The notes below the pieces were generated by a model that made no database searches, was not told the DNA's origin, and saw only the letters and a program-made list of their open reading frames with translations. Positions 34,933 through 43,961 of a DNA stretch of 64,000 nucleotides are shown here, piece by piece. The stretch is from contig NZ_DATCTU010000091.1 of the NCBI RefSeq assembly GCF_036567765.1, positions 62,001-126,000 of the forward strand, in the 5' to 3' direction. This stretch comes from Pseudobacteroides sp. Its GTDB lineage: Bacteria; Bacillota; Clostridia; Acetivibrionales; DSM-2933. Position 1 is the stretch's first letter, and the number at the start of each line of letters is the position of its first letter. Position numbers and translations under genes: made by a program.

Positions 34933-36392
34933 TAAATAATACCGTAAACATAGATACCGGCTGTGTTTTTGGAGGTAAACTCACTGCATTTCAATATCCT
35001 GAACGAGAGTTTGTACAGGTTAAGGCATTAAATACCTATTATGAATCACCCAGGCCGTTTTTGCCTGAGGGAGAAAAAGTTGCAAAAAATGATCTAAGTA
35101 ATGATAATGACATGATTGATATAAATGACGTTCTTGGTAAGAGAATTATCGCAACAAGGCTGTATAATAACGTTACAATTCAGGAAGAAAACTCAATGGC
35201 AGCTCTTGAAATTATGAGCAGGTTTGCAGCTGATCCTCATTGGCTCATTTATCTTCCCCCTACCATGTCACCCAGTGAAACAAGCGGTAAAGAAAGTATT
35301 TTAGAGCATCCTCATGAAAGCTTTGAGTATTTTAGGACTCGTGGAGCAGCAAGGGTTGTATGCGAGCAGAAACACATGGGCTCAAGGGCTGTTCTTGTTG
35401 TGTGCAAGGATGCAGAGGCAGCTGCCAAAAGGTTCGGGGTCACTGACGGCACCAGGGGGATATGTTATACCCGTACTGGAAGACACTTCTTTGAGGATAT
35501 AGAGCTTGAGGAAGCACTTTTGGATAGGGTGAGAGAAGCCCTTAACAAATCAGGATTTTGGGAGGATTTTGACACCGACTGGGTGTGTCTTGACTGCGAA
35601 CTTATGCCATGGTCAGCAAAGGCTCAGGCACTCCTTAGGGAGCAGTATTCAGCTGTAGGCATTTCAGGTAGGGTTGCCCTGGATGAAGCTGTCAGGCTTC
35701 TGGAAGCGGCTTCATCAAATAAAAATATTACTTATAGTGTGGATAAAAATACATCAGGTCAGAATGCGGACTTAAATGCCCTTTTGGGTAGGTTCAGGGA
35801 GAGGTCTGAATTCCTTAACAGGTATGTTGATGCGTACAGGATTTATTGCTGGAATGTGGACTCAATTGACGATTTAAGGCTTGCACCATTTCATATCCTG
35901 GCTACGGAGGGAAGTGTCCACTCAGACAAAGACCATTTATGGCACATGGAGAATATTAAGAAATACTGTGTCCAAAAGGATGGTATTATCATGGCAACAA
36001 ACCATATAGTTGTTGACGTTACGGACAGTGATAGTGTATCAATGGGGACTACATGGTGGGAAAGCCTTACTTCCTCTGGCGGAGAGGGTATGGTGGTAAA
36101 ACCTCTGGATTTTATAGTAAAGAACGGAAGAGAGCTTTTACAGCCGGCTGTTAAGTGCAGGGGCAGGGAATATTTGAGGATAATTTACGGACCTGAATAT
36201 ACCTTGAAGGAGAATATGGAGAGGCTTAAAAAAAGGTCAGTCTCAAAGAAGCGTTCTTTGGCATTACGGGAGTTTGCACTTGGAATGGAGGCCCTTGAAA
36301 GGTTTGTAAATAAAGAACCTTTATATAGAGTTCATGAGTGTGTATTCGGGGTGTTGGCACTTGAGAGTGAACCAGTGGATCCAAGGTTGTAG
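34929..36392 (+). CDS. pnkp: Truncated Pnkp: end of phosphatase domain plus RNA ligase domain
   Basis: Clostridial Pnkp normally has kinase, phosphatase and ligase domains in about 850-870 residues. Here 487 residues remain, beginning GTG ATA AAT at 34929 inside the phosphatase C-terminus ([18 protein letters not shown]) and continuing through the whole adenylyltransferase domain: nucleophile K148 in [11 protein letters not shown], then [17 protein letters not shown] and GGEGMVVKP, to a normal C-terminus [11 protein letters not shown]. The open frame of the ligase domain is fully kept, suggesting selection or a recent event. The GTG overlaps the TGA of the hen1 remnant, so translation could be coupled. 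Without Hen1 its sealing activity would be expected to be low; the kinase role may be taken by the PNK-HD protein. Confidence 0.82.
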   Translation: MINNTVNIDTGCVFGGKLTAFQYPEREFVQVKALNTYYESPRPFLPEGEKVAKNDLSNDNDMIDINDVLGKRIIATRLYNNVTIQEENSMAALEIMSRFAADPHWLIYLPPTMSPSETSGKESILEHPHESFEYFRTRGAARVVCEQKHMGSRAVLVVCKDAEAAAKRFGVTDGTRGICYTRTGRHFFEDIELEEALLDRVREALNKSGFWEDFDTDWVCLDCELMPWSAKAQALLREQYSAVGISGRVALDEAVRLLEAASSNKNITYSVDKNTSGQNADLNALLGRFRERSEFLNRYVDAYRIYCWNVDSIDDLRLAPFHILATEGSVHSDKDHLWHMENIKKYCVQKDGIIMATNHIVVDVTDSDSVSMGTTWWESLTSSGGEGMVVKPLDFIVKNGRELLQPAVKCRGREYLRIIYGPEYTLKENMERLKKRSVSKKRSLALREFALGMEALERFVNKEPLYRVHECVFGVLALESEPVDPRL

Positions 36393-36516
36393 GAATTGTA
36401 ATTTGTTGATACAGCTTGAAAATGTGCAGATATTATATATTGTTGTAGAATCATGAGATTTTTTGTTGTAAAATAAATTAAAAACAGTTTATAAATTATC
36501 TGTTGGGGGTCAGCTT

Positions 36517-37527
36517 GTGGAAACAATAAAGAATTTACCCATATCCAAGTACATTTCATTTTACAGCAATGTTTATAGAGATATCCCGGAATATAAGTAT
36601 ACAGATATACCGATTTTAAAAATGTTGAACAATAAAAAAGGACCCTTCTCAGATCACGCAGAGGTTTTACTCATTGCAGTCAGCAGCACGGATGGAATTG
36701 CTGCTGCTGCAACCCTGATAACAACCCAAAGGTACCCTGAGACATTGCAGGTGGCTTTTTTTGAAGCACTTCCCCATAAGTTTGAGGAAGTGGAATACAT
36801 GTTTGATTATATAAAAAGCTATGCCCTGTCAATGGGAAAGCAGAAAATCATTATTGGACTCAACGGCCATGTTAATTACGGAATGGGAATATTGTGCAAT
36901 AGATTTGATTCTCATATATCGTTTGGAACTAAGTTTAATCCCCATTATTATGAAGATTATTTTACAAAGCTTAAGTGCAAAGAGTATTTGATGCTGTCAT
37001 TTTTGATGGATATGAACAAATATAATCTTGATAAGGAGAAGAAGCTTTTAGAAAGGGTCGGCAGGAATTTTACAATTCGAGAGGCTGACTTTTCCAATTT
37101 CCAGAGGGAAGTAGAGATTTATACATATCTTAATAATTTATGTTTTAAAAAGCATATGTTTTACTATGAAAGATGTGTTGATGAAGACTATGAGCTGCTG
37201 GAGGAGCTAAAGGGACACATCTCCGGAAAAAGCTTACTTATAGCCGAGAAGGATAATGAACCTATAGGATATATGCTATGGTATCCTGACTTTAACCAGC
37301 GAGAAATTAACAGGTTTATCATTTCAGAATTGGGGGTAGTACCGGAATATCAGGGCTCAGGTGCTGTGCTAGGGCTATTTCTCCGTTGTTTTGAGCTTGT
37401 CCGTGGTAAGTATGATTTTTGCGAAACATCATGGATATTGCATGAAAATCTAAGATCAAAAGGCTTCGGATACAGGTGGGGGGCAGAGGAATATAAAAGA
37501 TACAAGGTGTTTGAGGTTTCTTTATGA
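36517..37527 (+). CDS. GNAT-fold acyltransferase family protein, first gene of the radical SAM operon
   Basis: A 336-aa protein with a GNAT-like C-terminal domain (SLLIAEKDNEPIGYMLWYPD then ISELGVVPEYQGSGAVLGLF, the acyl-CoA loop) and an N-terminal region of related fold (AVSSTDGIAAAATLI, FFEALPHKFEEVEY). GTG start follows tgggggt. Its stop overlaps the ATG of the next gene by 4 nt. Substrate unknown; by context it may act on the same molecule as the downstream radical SAM enzymes. Confidence 0.7.
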   Translation: METIKNLPISKYISFYSNVYRDIPEYKYTDIPILKMLNNKKGPFSDHAEVLLIAVSSTDGIAAAATLITTQRYPETLQVAFFEALPHKFEEVEYMFDYIKSYALSMGKQKIIIGLNGHVNYGMGILCNRFDSHISFGTKFNPHYYEDYFTKLKCKEYLMLSFLMDMNKYNLDKEKKLLERVGRNFTIREADFSNFQREVEIYTYLNNLCFKKHMFYYERCVDEDYELLEELKGHISGKSLLIAEKDNEPIGYMLWYPDFNQREINRFIISELGVVPEYQGSGAVLGLFLRCFELVRGKYDFCETSWILHENLRSKGFGYRWGAEEYKRYKVFEVSL

Positions 37528-38513
37528 GTATAATTATTAAATATGCTGCAGCCGATATACCGGATGATTGGGATAAACTTGCAGGGACAAATATGTTTCT
37601 TTTAAAGAGCTCTCTTGATGCGATTGAAAAGGCCAATCCCTGTGATCAAAAATATTATCTGTTTTACAGTGATACAGGTGAATTGGATTCTATAGCGGTT
37701 ACATACCGGTTAAAAATAAATATTTTTACATATGGTGCACTGGACTTAAAAATACCTGTGACTGTTGTTGGAATACCTGCATCAGTCTCATCTCAAGGTT
37801 TTACTATTGGGAAGGATACTCAAAAGCTTGTTCAAAACCACTTTGAAGCCTTAAGAGGAGGCAAACTTATTTTAAACGTCCAAGAAGGGTATTGCTTCAG
37901 TGAATTTGCAAAGGGGCATACGCTTCCAAGCCACTTGCTTGAAATAAGATGGAAGAGTTTTGATGAGTATCTAGATTCATTAAGAAGCCATTATAGGTAC
38001 AGGTTTAAAAAGGCAATTGCCAAGAGGAACATGCTTTCCATATCCAGGCTTGATAGCTCACAGTTTGATGATAGCTTTTACAAGCTTTATCTCAATGTTT
38101 ACAACAAATCCCAGTACAAACTGGAGAGGCTTCCTATAGAGTTTTTTAAATCATTTCCGGCGGAAATCATAAGATTTGAAGCAGAAGGAAAGGCAATTGG
38201 CTTTGTGCAGCTTGCAAAGCACAACAATGTTCTGGTATTTTTGCTTGGCGGAATGGATTACGATGAAATAATAAAATATGACCTTTACCATAATATGCTT
38301 TTAAAAATTGTTGAGATTGGTATCCATGAGGGATGTTCGGCAATAGAGTTGGGACAGACGGCAGAGGACACAAAGCAAAAGCTTGGAAGCAAAAAGGTAC
38401 CAAAAGAAATGTTCGCAAGCCATTCCAACAGTCTTTTAAGATGGATTTTATCAAAAAGCATGGGGTTATTAAGTTATAAGAGTAAAGAAATAGGTTTAAA
38501 TGTATTTAAGTAA
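37524..38513 (+). CDS. FemAB/BioF2-like GNAT acyltransferase
   Basis: A 329-aa protein with the BioF2-like acetyltransferase pattern: WKSFDEYLDSLRSHYRYRFK near 151-170, KAIGFVQLAKHNN and GMDYDEIIKYDLYHNMLLKI, then CSAIELGQTAEDTKQKLGSK. Such proteins transfer acyl or aminoacyl groups to amines, e.g. in peptidoglycan or natural-product assembly. ATGA overlap with the preceding gene and a 44-nt gap to the first radical SAM gene suggest one operon. Confidence 0.75.
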   Translation: MSIIIKYAAADIPDDWDKLAGTNMFLLKSSLDAIEKANPCDQKYYLFYSDTGELDSIAVTYRLKINIFTYGALDLKIPVTVVGIPASVSSQGFTIGKDTQKLVQNHFEALRGGKLILNVQEGYCFSEFAKGHTLPSHLLEIRWKSFDEYLDSLRSHYRYRFKKAIAKRNMLSISRLDSSQFDDSFYKLYLNVYNKSQYKLERLPIEFFKSFPAEIIRFEAEGKAIGFVQLAKHNNVLVFLLGGMDYDEIIKYDLYHNMLLKIVEIGIHEGCSAIELGQTAEDTKQKLGSKKVPKEMFASHSNSLLRWILSKSMGLLSYKSKEIGLNVFK

Positions 38514-38557
38514 AGATATGGATTTAAATGTATTTGAGTAAGGATTGATAAAAAGGA

Positions 38558-39883
38558 GTGAGGGGTATAAAGGTATTGCTTGTGAGGCCCAAGTTTGTGT
38601 CAATAGTTGCAAAGTTAGAGCCCTTAGGGCTTGAATATGTTTCCGGAATGCTGAAAAGTATAGATATTCCATGTGATATTCATGATGAATTCCATATGCC
38701 TCGTTTTTTCAGGTACAAAAGGCTTATAGATAGGATTATAAAAGGCGGATATTCCCATATAGGGTTTCATGTAAATGCCAATACCGTTGATTACTGCATT
38801 GATACGGCAGCAAGGCTGAGGCAGGACCTGCCCCATGTAAAGATATTGGTGGGAGGGCCGGAAGTAGAGCATAATTATAAAGACTTTTGTAATGACTGTA
38901 TAGACTATATTTTCTATGAAAACGGTCTTGTATCTGTTGAAAGAGTCTTTAAAAGCGGCTTTGACACTAAAGTCCTTGAAGAAGCAACAGGTATTGGATT
39001 TAAGGATGTACATGGTAAATGGATATTAAATGAAAAGGGGCCTCCCATATGTCAATACCATGTGAAGCCTGACAGGAGCCACTTTTATAAAACAATAAAA
39101 AGTAATTTCATAATTGGAAAAGGAAGCTTTGCAATAGCCAAAGCATCTTTTTCTTGTCCTTATAGGTGCAGCTTTTGCTATTGCACCAAGATGAACAGCG
39201 GATTATACACAGAAATGGACCTGGACTTGGTAATTGAAGATATTAAGTCTATCAACCACCAAAGAATATGGTTTGTAGACGATGACTTTTTGGTTAACAA
39301 GGAACGAGTGCTCCAATTCTGTAAAAAGATAAGGGAGCAAGGAATTAAAAAACAGTTTATGATTTACGGCAGGGCTGATAATGTGGTAAAGTGCAAAGAC
39401 ATTTTAAGTATCTTGTATGATGCAGGTGTAAGAGATGTTCTGGTAGGCCTTGAAGCCATTAACGACAATTTTCTGCAAGACTACAACAAGGAAACTACCA
39501 AGAAAGTTAATGAGGATGCTATAAGGGTACTTAGGGATAACAAAATCGTTTGTAACGGGCTGTTTGTGGTAAGTCACAATTCTACCAGACAGGATTTCAA
39601 GGACCTTATAACATTTATCAAAAATAACAGGCTTCTTTGGGTGGTTTTTGGCATATTTACGCCTTATAAGGGCTCCGATGCCTATGATGAGTATAACCAA
39701 AGGCTTGTAAAGTTCAGGTCTAAAAGGCTGGACGGCATTCATATAACAATAAAGCCGCAGCATATGACATCCCTTATGTTCCTTGTAAGGTTCTATATGC
39801 TATATGTAAAGACATATTCCAAGCTATATTTAAGGATTTTCAGAAAAAATGCCTATGTCACTCAAAATAATAAATGGTGGTAG
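38558..39883 (+). CDS. Cobalamin-binding radical SAM protein 1
   Basis: N-terminal Rossmann-type B12-binding domain (about 4-130, GLEYVSGMLKSIDIPCDIHD, ILVGGPEVEHNYKDF) and a radical SAM barrel with the cluster motif CPYRCSFC (C200, C204, C207), followed by WFVDDDFLVNKERV. Class B-type enzymes methylate or rearrange unactivated carbons. The DxHxxG B12 motif is absent, as in many class B enzymes. GTG at 38558 overlaps its own aaaaggag site, which is awkward. Paralogues begin MKVMLVRP or MKILLIKP, and here the matching codon is ATA (38567) at ideal spacing, so the true start may be an unusual AUA. Confidence 0.85.
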   Translation: MRGIKVLLVRPKFVSIVAKLEPLGLEYVSGMLKSIDIPCDIHDEFHMPRFFRYKRLIDRIIKGGYSHIGFHVNANTVDYCIDTAARLRQDLPHVKILVGGPEVEHNYKDFCNDCIDYIFYENGLVSVERVFKSGFDTKVLEEATGIGFKDVHGKWILNEKGPPICQYHVKPDRSHFYKTIKSNFIIGKGSFAIAKASFSCPYRCSFCYCTKMNSGLYTEMDLDLVIEDIKSINHQRIWFVDDDFLVNKERVLQFCKKIREQGIKKQFMIYGRADNVVKCKDILSILYDAGVRDVLVGLEAINDNFLQDYNKETTKKVNEDAIRVLRDNKIVCNGLFVVSHNSTRQDFKDLITFIKNNRLLWVVFGIFTPYKGSDAYDEYNQRLVKFRSKRLDGIHITIKPQHMTSLMFLVRFYMLYVKTYSKLYLRIFRKNAYVTQNNKWW

Positions 39884-39887
39884 GTAA

Positions 39888-41228
39888 ATGGGGGCAGTCA
39901 AAATGGAAATGAAGTATCTTCTCATAAGGCCCAAGTATTTTGCAACAGTGGCCAAGGTGGAGCCTTTAGCCCTTGAATATCTTGCGGCGGTCCTGAAGGA
40001 TGAGGGCAAAAAATGTCAAATACTTGATGAATTTGTGCACGGTTATCTATTCAGGTACAAGAGAATAGCAGATAAAATAAAAAAAGAAGGCTATAATGTA
40101 ATAGCATTTCATTTAAATGCCAATGAGGTAAGCTATGCATTAAAGACCATAGAAAAACTCAAAAAGCAGTTTCGCAATTTGACAGTTATTGTTGGAGGTC
40201 CTGAACCTACGGTAAATTATAAAGATTTTTGTGTTGAAGGGATAGACATTGTTTACTTTGATAACGGACTAAGCTCCTTCAAGGAAATGGTAAGGCATGA
40301 TTTGGATGGGAATGCACTTAAGAGATGCCCCGGTATTTGTTATAAGCTTGATGGAAAATGGAATGAGAATCCAGGCTCATTGCCTGTTGATGATTTTATA
40401 ACAGAACCGGACAGGACGGTTTTCTTTAAGGATAAGAAGAAATATTTCATTGTAGGCAAGGGTCGTTTTGCTATGCTTAAAACTTCTTTTTCATGTCCGC
40501 AGAAATGCAGCTTTTGCTTCTGTAAAAAGCTCAATTCGGGAAAATACACCGAAAGGCCTGTCGAAAAGGTCATAAATGAAATAATCCAGTTGGGGCATGA
40601 CAGGATTTTTATTATTGACGATGACTTTTTGGTAAACAAGCAAAGGGTTATTGAAATATGCAACATACTAATAGAAAGAAATATCCGAAAGCTGTTTATG
40701 ATTTTCGCAAGGGCAGACAGTATAATTATGAACAGGGACATCCTTCCTCTTTTGTATAAGGCAGGATTCCGTGATTTTTTGGTAGGATTGGAAGCTGTAA
40801 AGGATGAATATTTAAAGGATTATAATAAAAACAGCTCCACCGATACAAATGAAGAGGCCATTGATCTTCTAAACAAAAACGGTATTATATGCAACGGGCT
40901 TTTTGTTATAAGCCATAAGTTCAGCCAAAAGGATTTTTTCAGCTTGTACAGGTTTATAGCACGGAAAAAGCTTAAATGGGTATTGTTCAGCATGATTACG
41001 CCTTATAAGGGAACAGAAGCATATGAGGAATTCAAAGACAGGATATACAGGTATATTCCAAAAAGACTGGAAGGAACCCACATACTTGTAAAGCCTGTAA
41101 GGATGTCTGCATTACTTTATTATATCAACTTTCATATGCTTTATATTTTGCATTATCCAAGGCTTTATTATTATACCCTTATAAAAAAATATGATAAGCT
41201 TGTTGGCTGGGGGGAGGAAAAGATTTGA
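39888..41228 (+). CDS. Cobalamin-binding radical SAM protein 2
   Basis: A 446-aa close paralogue of the preceding protein (same LALEYLAAVLK, GGPEPTVNYKDF, FIIDDDFLVNKQRV landmarks) with cluster motif CPQKCSFC. ATG at 39888 is 4 nt after the previous stop; ATG at 39903 or 39909 would give a terminus closer to its paralogues. The last 4 nt overlap the next gene. Having two near-duplicates in tandem suggests recent duplication and either successive steps on one substrate or redundancy. Confidence 0.85.
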   Translation: MGAVKMEMKYLLIRPKYFATVAKVEPLALEYLAAVLKDEGKKCQILDEFVHGYLFRYKRIADKIKKEGYNVIAFHLNANEVSYALKTIEKLKKQFRNLTVIVGGPEPTVNYKDFCVEGIDIVYFDNGLSSFKEMVRHDLDGNALKRCPGICYKLDGKWNENPGSLPVDDFITEPDRTVFFKDKKKYFIVGKGRFAMLKTSFSCPQKCSFCFCKKLNSGKYTERPVEKVINEIIQLGHDRIFIIDDDFLVNKQRVIEICNILIERNIRKLFMIFARADSIIMNRDILPLLYKAGFRDFLVGLEAVKDEYLKDYNKNSSTDTNEEAIDLLNKNGIICNGLFVISHKFSQKDFFSLYRFIARKKLKWVLFSMITPYKGTEAYEEFKDRIYRYIPKRLEGTHILVKPVRMSALLYYINFHMLYILHYPRLYYYTLIKKYDKLVGWGEEKI

Positions 41229-42592
41229 AGGTAATGCTTGTAAGACCAAAACCCCATAAGGAAACCATAGGTTTACAAAGCGTTATGGTGTGTGAGCCGT
41301 TGGAGCTTGAGTATCTTAGTGCGGCACTAGAAGAAGAGGGGCATGAAACTGTCATAGTGGATATGATACTGGAGAAAAAGCCCATAACTTATTTTACCAC
41401 CCTTCATAAGCCTGACGCAGTGGGTATAACAGCATATATATCCCATGTCAATGTTGTAAAAGAGTATGCTGCCGATATAAAAAGGGTTGACCCTAAAATA
41501 ACTGTCATCGTTGGAGGCGTCCATGCTGAGGTTTTGCCTATGGATTTTTCGTCAGACAGCATTGACCATATTGTATGTGCTAATGGTATTAGGACCATGG
41601 TGCAGCTTTTAGAAAAAAAAGTAGTCTATAGTGGAGCTGCAGGAGAGGAAAGTATAGATGGTGTTTATCAAAAAGGCAAGCCTGCTGTAAAGGAAACGGG
41701 TTTTAACTACCCTCATCCTTTACGAAGCAAGGTTTCAAAATACAGAAAAGACTATTATTATATGTTCCACAGGCCGTGTGCCCTTATGAAGACATCCTTT
41801 GGCTGTCCCTTTAATTGCAGCTTCTGTTTTTGCAGAGAAGTGACAGACCACAAGTACTTCACAAGGGAAATTGAGGATATGGTAGCTGAGCTTGTCACAC
41901 TTCCTGAAGATGAGATATATATAGTGGATGATAATTTTCTTGTAGACAGGAAGAGGGTTCTACTTTTTTGTGAGCTCCTTAAAAAAAATAATATTAATAA
42001 AAAGTTTCTTATATATGGAAGAGCCGACTTTATTGCGAAAAATGAGGATGTAATAAAAGTATTTTCAATCCATGGATTAAGGGCAGTGATTGTAGGGCTG
42101 GAATCCTGTGATGAGGGTGAGCTTGACGGATACCATAAGAATACTACTGTCGAAATAAATGAAAGAGCTGTATCCATCCTTAACAAGTATGGCATTGAGT
42201 GCTACGGTACATTTATCCTTGGGATTGAGTGGACTAAGAAAGAGTTTGATGCATTGCTTAAATGGATAAAGAAGCTAAAGCTCTGCTTTATAAACCTGCA
42301 GCCTTTTACTCCGATGCCGGGTACATCCCTATTTAAAGAGTATGAAAACAGCATTATAATACCAAGGGATGAATATGAAAAGTGGGATATGGCTCACCTG
42401 GTGGTTAAGCCCACAAATATGTCACAAAGGAAGTACTACTACAATATTTTGAGGGTTTACAGCAGGGTGACGTTAAGTGCCGGAAACATCATAAAGCTGG
42501 TCAGGAATTACGGCTTCTTTGAGTCCCTGAGGCTTTTTCCCGGGTCAATGACCATTGCGTTTCAGTATTATAAGAAAATCATCAGTGGGTAG
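41225..42592 (+). CDS. Cobalamin-binding radical SAM protein 3
   Basis: A 455-aa protein starting at TTG 41225 (TTGA overlap with the previous stop, ggggaggaa site upstream): MKVMLVRPKPHKET. B12-binding domain with GGVHAEVLPMDF, cluster motif CPFNCSFC, then YIVDDNFLVDRKRV and a HLVVKPTNMS C-terminal motif. More diverged from the first two copies than they are from each other. Confidence 0.85.
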   Translation: MKVMLVRPKPHKETIGLQSVMVCEPLELEYLSAALEEEGHETVIVDMILEKKPITYFTTLHKPDAVGITAYISHVNVVKEYAADIKRVDPKITVIVGGVHAEVLPMDFSSDSIDHIVCANGIRTMVQLLEKKVVYSGAAGEESIDGVYQKGKPAVKETGFNYPHPLRSKVSKYRKDYYYMFHRPCALMKTSFGCPFNCSFCFCREVTDHKYFTREIEDMVAELVTLPEDEIYIVDDNFLVDRKRVLLFCELLKKNNINKKFLIYGRADFIAKNEDVIKVFSIHGLRAVIVGLESCDEGELDGYHKNTTVEINERAVSILNKYGIECYGTFILGIEWTKKEFDALLKWIKKLKLCFINLQPFTPMPGTSLFKEYENSIIIPRDEYEKWDMAHLVVKPTNMSQRKYYYNILRVYSRVTLSAGNIIKLVRNYGFFESLRLFPGSMTIAFQYYKKIISG

Positions 42593-42600
42593 GAGTGCAT

Positions 42601-43959
42601 ATGAAGATACTGCTAATAAAACCTGAAATAGTAGGAATATTCAGCTATACCCGGCTCATGGACCATGAACCCTTAGAGCTTGAATATTTGTATACAGTGC
42701 TTACAGTTGAAGGCCATAAAGCTTATATATATGACAGGCGATATGAAAAGACATCCCTTAAAAAGAAGCTTATTAAAGAGCGGCCGGATATAGTGGCTAT
42801 AACAGGCTCTGTTACCCAGGAAAATATAATGAAAAAAATTGCGGTAGAGGTTAAAAAGCATGACAAAAGCATAACAGTTGTTGTTGGGGGAACTCATGTA
42901 GAGTTAAACTATGAAAACTTCTATTTGGATTATATTGATTTTATTTGTCATACCGGGGATTTGGATTCTTTTGTAAAAATAATAAGCTTTTTACAAAAGA
43001 AAAATTCCAAACTCTCTGACATAAAGGGCATAGCATATAAGGAAGGACAAAGCTGGGTTCTGACCCCTAAATGCATTGCAGATCCTAATGATCTCCCGGT
43101 GCCTGACAGAGAATATTTTGAAAAAAACAGGCATTTATTCAGGTACCTTGATTACAAGACCCTTGCACTTGTGAAAACAGCCTACAGCTGTCCTTATAAA
43201 TGCAGCTTCTGCTACTGTACAAACCTAAACAGCGGCAAGTATCTTACTAGGGACATTGACAGGGTGGTTGACGAGATAGAGGGCATAAGTGCACCTTATA
43301 TCCATATTGTAGACGATGACTTCCTTGTGGACACAAAGAGAATCAAGGATTTTATACGACTTGTAAGGGAAAAGAGGATACAGAAAAAGTATCTTATCTA
43401 TGGCAGGGCAGATTTTATTGCAAATAATGAAGCAATCATGAAAGAACTGAAGGAAATAGGTCTTTGCCTTGTTATGGTTGGACTTGAAGCCATGGATGAT
43501 AGACAACTTAATCGTTACCACAAAAAGACAAAGAGCCGCGACAACGAAAGGGCTGTGGAGGTACTTAACAGCTTGGGGGTTGAATGTGCTGCCCTCTTAA
43601 TAGTTAATCAGGATTCAACCAAAGAGGACTTTGTAAACATATATAAATGGGTAAAAAAAGTAAAGCTTATGAACGTAACGGTATCAATATTTACACCCAT
43701 GAAGGGCAGCAGGGACTACGACCAATACAAGGATGAAATAGTTGACAGGAGAGTTATAAGGCAGGATTTATTTCACCTTATTATTAAGCCTAAGAATATG
43801 GGAAGGTCTATGTTTTATATTAGATATTATATCCTGCTTATCAAACTGTTTATAAACGGAAAGTCCAACGACCGAGTTTATGATGCGGTTAATGTGGAAT
43901 TTATATTGAAATTAGTTGGAATTTTGGCAATGAAAATTATTAGAAGGGTCAGGTTATAA
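42601..43959 (+). CDS. Cobalamin-binding radical SAM protein 4
   Basis: A 452-aa paralogue. ATG at 42601 lies 5 nt after aggag and is preferred to the GTG at 42595, which is part of the site. Landmarks: GGTHVELNYENF, cluster motif CPYKCSFC, HIVDDDFLVDTKRI, and LIIKPKNMGRSM near the C-terminus. Two nucleotides separate its stop from the next ATG. Confidence 0.85.
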   Translation: MKILLIKPEIVGIFSYTRLMDHEPLELEYLYTVLTVEGHKAYIYDRRYEKTSLKKKLIKERPDIVAITGSVTQENIMKKIAVEVKKHDKSITVVVGGTHVELNYENFYLDYIDFICHTGDLDSFVKIISFLQKKNSKLSDIKGIAYKEGQSWVLTPKCIADPNDLPVPDREYFEKNRHLFRYLDYKTLALVKTAYSCPYKCSFCYCTNLNSGKYLTRDIDRVVDEIEGISAPYIHIVDDDFLVDTKRIKDFIRLVREKRIQKKYLIYGRADFIANNEAIMKELKEIGLCLVMVGLEAMDDRQLNRYHKKTKSRDNERAVEVLNSLGVECAALLIVNQDSTKEDFVNIYKWVKKVKLMNVTVSIFTPMKGSRDYDQYKDEIVDRRVIRQDLFHLIIKPKNMGRSMFYIRYYILLIKLFINGKSNDRVYDAVNVEFILKLVGILAMKIIRRVRL

Positions 43960-43961
43960 AC

